Source: Jiella pelagia
GTDB taxonomy: Bacteria > Pseudomonadota > Alphaproteobacteria > Rhizobiales > Rhizobiaceae
Assembly: GCF_026898155.1 (NCBI RefSeq)
Contig: NZ_CP114029.1
Location: forward strand, 4,878,001-4,942,000
DNA: 64,000 bases
Reading direction: 5' to 3'
Part shown: positions 62,086-64,000 of the stretch, piece by piece
Layout of the letters: each line of letters begins with the position of its first letter
How positions within the stretch are numbered: position 1 is the stretch's first letter
Notes under the pieces: generated by a model
What the model saw: the letters and a program-made list of their open reading frames with translations, nothing else
Told to the model about the DNA's origin: nothing
The model's database searches: none
Position numbers and translations under genes: made by a program

Positions 62086-62832
62086 ATGAAAATCAAATAT
62101 CTTGTCGCTGCCGCTGTCTTTGCTCTGACCGCTGGTGCGGCTCAGGCCGAGACGTTGAAGGTCGGCTCCACCGCGACCGGCATTCCCTTCACGTTCCTCG
62201 ATGTCCAGAAGAACGAAATCACCGGCATGATGGTGGATGTGGTCGAGGCGATCGGCAGTCATGCCGGGTTCGAGTCCGACGTGCAGTCCGTGGATTGGGT
62301 GTCTCTGATCCCCGCCCTGGAGTCGGGACGCATCGACATGATCGCCGCCGCCATGTCGATCACCGACGCCCGCAAGAAGGTGGTCGATTTCTCCGATCCG
62401 ATCTTTCCCTATGGCGAAGGTCTTGTCGTCCTGGCCGATGACAATACCGCCTACAGCGCCGATCTCCATGAAACGGTCGGCAAGGTGATCGGCGTTCAGC
62501 AGGGCACCAACTTCCATAAAGTGCTGGAGGCCAGGGAAGGCATCGGCGAAATCAAGGTCTATGAAAACATCGCCGATATCATGCGCGACGTTCAGTTGGG
62601 CCGCATCGCCGTCGGCCTCGCGGACTATCCGATCATGAGCTACCAGATCGGCATCGGCAAGTTTCCCGACCTGAAGATGGTCAAGGGATACGAGTCCCAG
62701 ATCTCGGCACCGATCGGCGTGGCCGTCAAGAAGGGGCAGCCGGAGCTTCTGGAGCGCATCAATGTCGGGCTGGCGACCATCAAGGAAAATGGCGAGCTGG
62801 ATGCGCTGATCAAGAAGTGGAAGCTCGACTGA
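62086..62832 (+). CDS. Amino-acid ABC transporter periplasmic binding protein (family 3)
   Basis: The 248-aa product has a signal peptide (MKIKYLVAAAVFALTAGAAQ, cleavage near AQA-ETL at 22), followed by the SBP_bac_3 fold: STATGIPFTFLDVQKNEITG, MMVDVVEAIGSHAGFESDVQ, IDMIAAAMSITDARKKVVDF and IGVAVKKGQPELLERINVGL. It binds a polar or small amino acid. It is the first of three genes that form one importer and follows a good ribosome site. Confidence 0.92.
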   Translation: MKIKYLVAAAVFALTAGAAQAETLKVGSTATGIPFTFLDVQKNEITGMMVDVVEAIGSHAGFESDVQSVDWVSLIPALESGRIDMIAAAMSITDARKKVVDFSDPIFPYGEGLVVLADDNTAYSADLHETVGKVIGVQQGTNFHKVLEAREGIGEIKVYENIADIMRDVQLGRIAVGLADYPIMSYQIGIGKFPDLKMVKGYESQISAPIGVAVKKGQPELLERINVGLATIKENGELDALIKKWKLD

Positions 62833-62848
62833 GAGCTGCGCCCGGCAC

Positions 62849-63502
62849 ATGGAAAAATTCATCACGGATGCGCAGGTTTACCTGCCCATCCTCCTTCATG
62901 GCGCTCAAATCACTGTCGCGTTGGCAATTTGCGCGCTCCTGATATCAACATTCGTCGGATTGATACTTGCGCTGATGCGCTATTCCGGAAACCCGATCCT
63001 TTCGACGATATCAAAATCATTCATCAACGTGGTGCGCGGGATCCCAGTCCTCGTACAACTCTTCTACATCTACTTTGTTCTGCCGGAATTCGGTATCGAC
63101 CTGACGGCGTTTCAGGCCGGCGCCCTCGGTCTGGGGATCGCCTATTCGTGCTACATGGCGGAGAACTTCCGCGCCGGCCTCGAGGCTGTCGATCACGGAC
63201 AGCTCGAAGCGGCGCAGTCCATCGGCATGGGCTGGCGATTGATGATGCGGCGGGTCATCCTGCCCCAGGCGGTGCGCACCGTTCTGCCGCCCTACGGCAA
63301 TACGATGATCATGCTGCTGAAGGACACGTCGCAGGCCTCCGTCATCACGGTTGCCGAAATGACTTTTCAGGGCAAGATGCTGGCGGCCTCCACGTTCGAG
63401 AACATGTCGATCTACACGCTGGTGGCAGCCCTGTATCTCTGCATGAGTGTGCCGTTAATTGTTCTGGCTGGATGGCTCGAAAGAAAGTTTGGCACCAAAT
63501 GA
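62849..63502 (+). CDS. Amino-acid ABC transporter permease (HisMQ type)
   Basis: The 217-aa protein has five membrane segments. Its EAA loop, LEAVDHGQLEAAQSIGMGWR followed by LMMRRVILPQAVRTVLPPYG, is the binding site for the ATPase. The KDTSQASVITVAEMTFQG segment is typical of the HisM/GlnP family. It lies 16 bases after the binding protein and its stop overlaps the ATPase start in ATGA. Confidence 0.93.
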   Translation: MEKFITDAQVYLPILLHGAQITVALAICALLISTFVGLILALMRYSGNPILSTISKSFINVVRGIPVLVQLFYIYFVLPEFGIDLTAFQAGALGLGIAYSCYMAENFRAGLEAVDHGQLEAAQSIGMGWRLMMRRVILPQAVRTVLPPYGNTMIMLLKDTSQASVITVAEMTFQGKMLAASTFENMSIYTLVAALYLCMSVPLIVLAGWLERKFGTK

Positions 63503-64000
63503 TCGAGATCCGTGACCTGCACAAACGCTTCGGGGAACTGGAAGTGCTCAAAGGCATCGACACCACCGTCGAGGAGGGTGAAGTCGTTTGCCTGATCGGC
63601 GCCTCGGGGTCGGGGAAATCGACTCTCCTGCGCTGTGTGAACGGACTTGAAACCTATGAGGCCGGCGAAATCGTCTTTGCCGGCACCAGGGTCGATGCGC
63701 GCAGTTCTGACATTCGCGCGCTGCGCACTCACGTGACGATGGTGTTCCAGCGTTTCAATCTGTTTCCGCACCGAACAGCGCTCGAGAACGTGACGGAGGG
63801 ACCGATCTACGTCAAAGGTGAGCCTCGGAACGAAGCCCGCGACCGTGGTCTGGCGTTGCTTGAACGGATGGGGCTGGCCGAGAAGGCGCAAGCCTATCCC
63901 ACGCAGTTGTCCGGGGGGCAGCAGCAGCGCGTCGCGATCGCACGCGCTTTGGCCATGCGTCCAAAAGCCATTCTCTTCGACGAACCGACATCGGCGCTCG
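63499..64000 (+). CDS. Amino-acid ABC transporter ATPase (GlnQ/HisP type), partial at window end
   Basis: The first 167 codons are visible: Walker A CLIGASGSGKSTLLRCVNGL, Q loop VTMVFQRFNLFPHRTALENV, signature QLSGGQQQRVAIARALAMRP and Walker B AILFDEPTSAL at the cut edge. The start overlaps the permease stop in ATGA. It powers the importer encoded by the two genes before it. The remaining third lies beyond the window. Confidence 0.94.
   Translation, partial: MIEIRDLHKRFGELEVLKGIDTTVEEGEVVCLIGASGSGKSTLLRCVNGLETYEAGEIVFAGTRVDARSSDIRALRTHVTMVFQRFNLFPHRTALENVTEGPIYVKGEPRNEARDRGLALLERMGLAEKAQAYPTQLSGGQQQRVAIARALAMRPKAILFDEPTSAL

Noticed and set aside
1..64000. CRISPR arrays, rRNA operons or complete tRNA genes
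   Set aside because: No regularly spaced repeats and no rRNA signatures were seen. The only tRNA sequence recognised is the 3' half at 20961-21008.

Overview
The window reads as an alphaproteobacterium, most likely of the Hyphomicrobiales. GC is high and the markers fit: a MucR/Ros zinc-finger regulator, a GcrA-type regulator, an alphaproteobacterial flagellin relic, a complex-I-like cluster, and dense TRAP and ABC-linked amine and amino-acid catabolism. I cannot name the genus. Whether the DNA is chromosome or megaplasmid is open, because a plasmid-type ParB and replication-initiator pair sits at 7-12 kb.

Left part (1-21 kb) is accessory DNA. It opens with a leftward complex-I-like operon (NuoA, an iron-sulfur-free NuoB/NuoD-like protein, NuoH, NuoJ). 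A stretch of broken gene ends follows (flagellin, SulP STAS domain, possible M23 peptidase), together with intact MucR and secreted EF-hand genes. A plasmid-like module comes next: unknown protein, ParB-domain protein, and a 556-aa Rep-type gene cut by an IS256-family element with a perfect 9-bp target duplication. Then come IS630 and IS21 relics, a winged-helix regulator, and an IS3 element whose orfA is split by an IS110/IS1111-type element. At 17-21 kb lies a phage-like integrative module (unknown small genes, GcrA-like regulator, excisionase-like HTH, tyrosine integrase). It ends at a 48-bp copy of the 3' half of tRNA-Pro(CGG), the likely right attachment site of the island.

Right part (21.5-64 kb) is a large catabolic locus. 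Units in order: hyuA-hyuB-[2Fe-2S]-FAD operon, divergent from a DadA-like oxidase over a nested palindrome; TRAP transporter; LysR and a second DadA-like oxidase; Lrp/AsnC regulator; dipeptide-type ABC transporter; HAD hydrolase; hydroxypyruvate reductase; class III aminotransferase; GNAT; ArgE-like deacylase; a second HAD with a PuuB-like oxidase; succinate-semialdehyde-type dehydrogenase; tartrate/malate-type dehydrogenase; N-methylproline-demethylase-like flavoenzyme; cupin; second hydroxypyruvate reductase; DSD1-type PLP enzyme; second aldehyde dehydrogenase; fourth DadA-like oxidase; ornithine-cyclodeaminase-family enzyme; and an amino-acid ABC transporter cut by the window end. Together they suggest uptake of N-substituted, D- or betaine-like amino acids, oxidative or hydrolytic release of the amine, and oxidation of the aldehydes and 2-oxo/hydroxy acids. 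No single substrate is proven.

The most striking signal concerns the sequence itself. Ten catabolic genes carry eleven single-base frameshifts, and every one sits at GAGGCTC or GAGCCTC where removing one base gives GAGCTC and restores the protein. Only two intact GAGCTC sites were found by eye, and both are followed by GAG. This looks like a systematic, motif-specific one-base insertion, probably a base-calling artefact at a methylated GAGCTC, rather than real gene decay. These genes are therefore described as probably intact in the organism.
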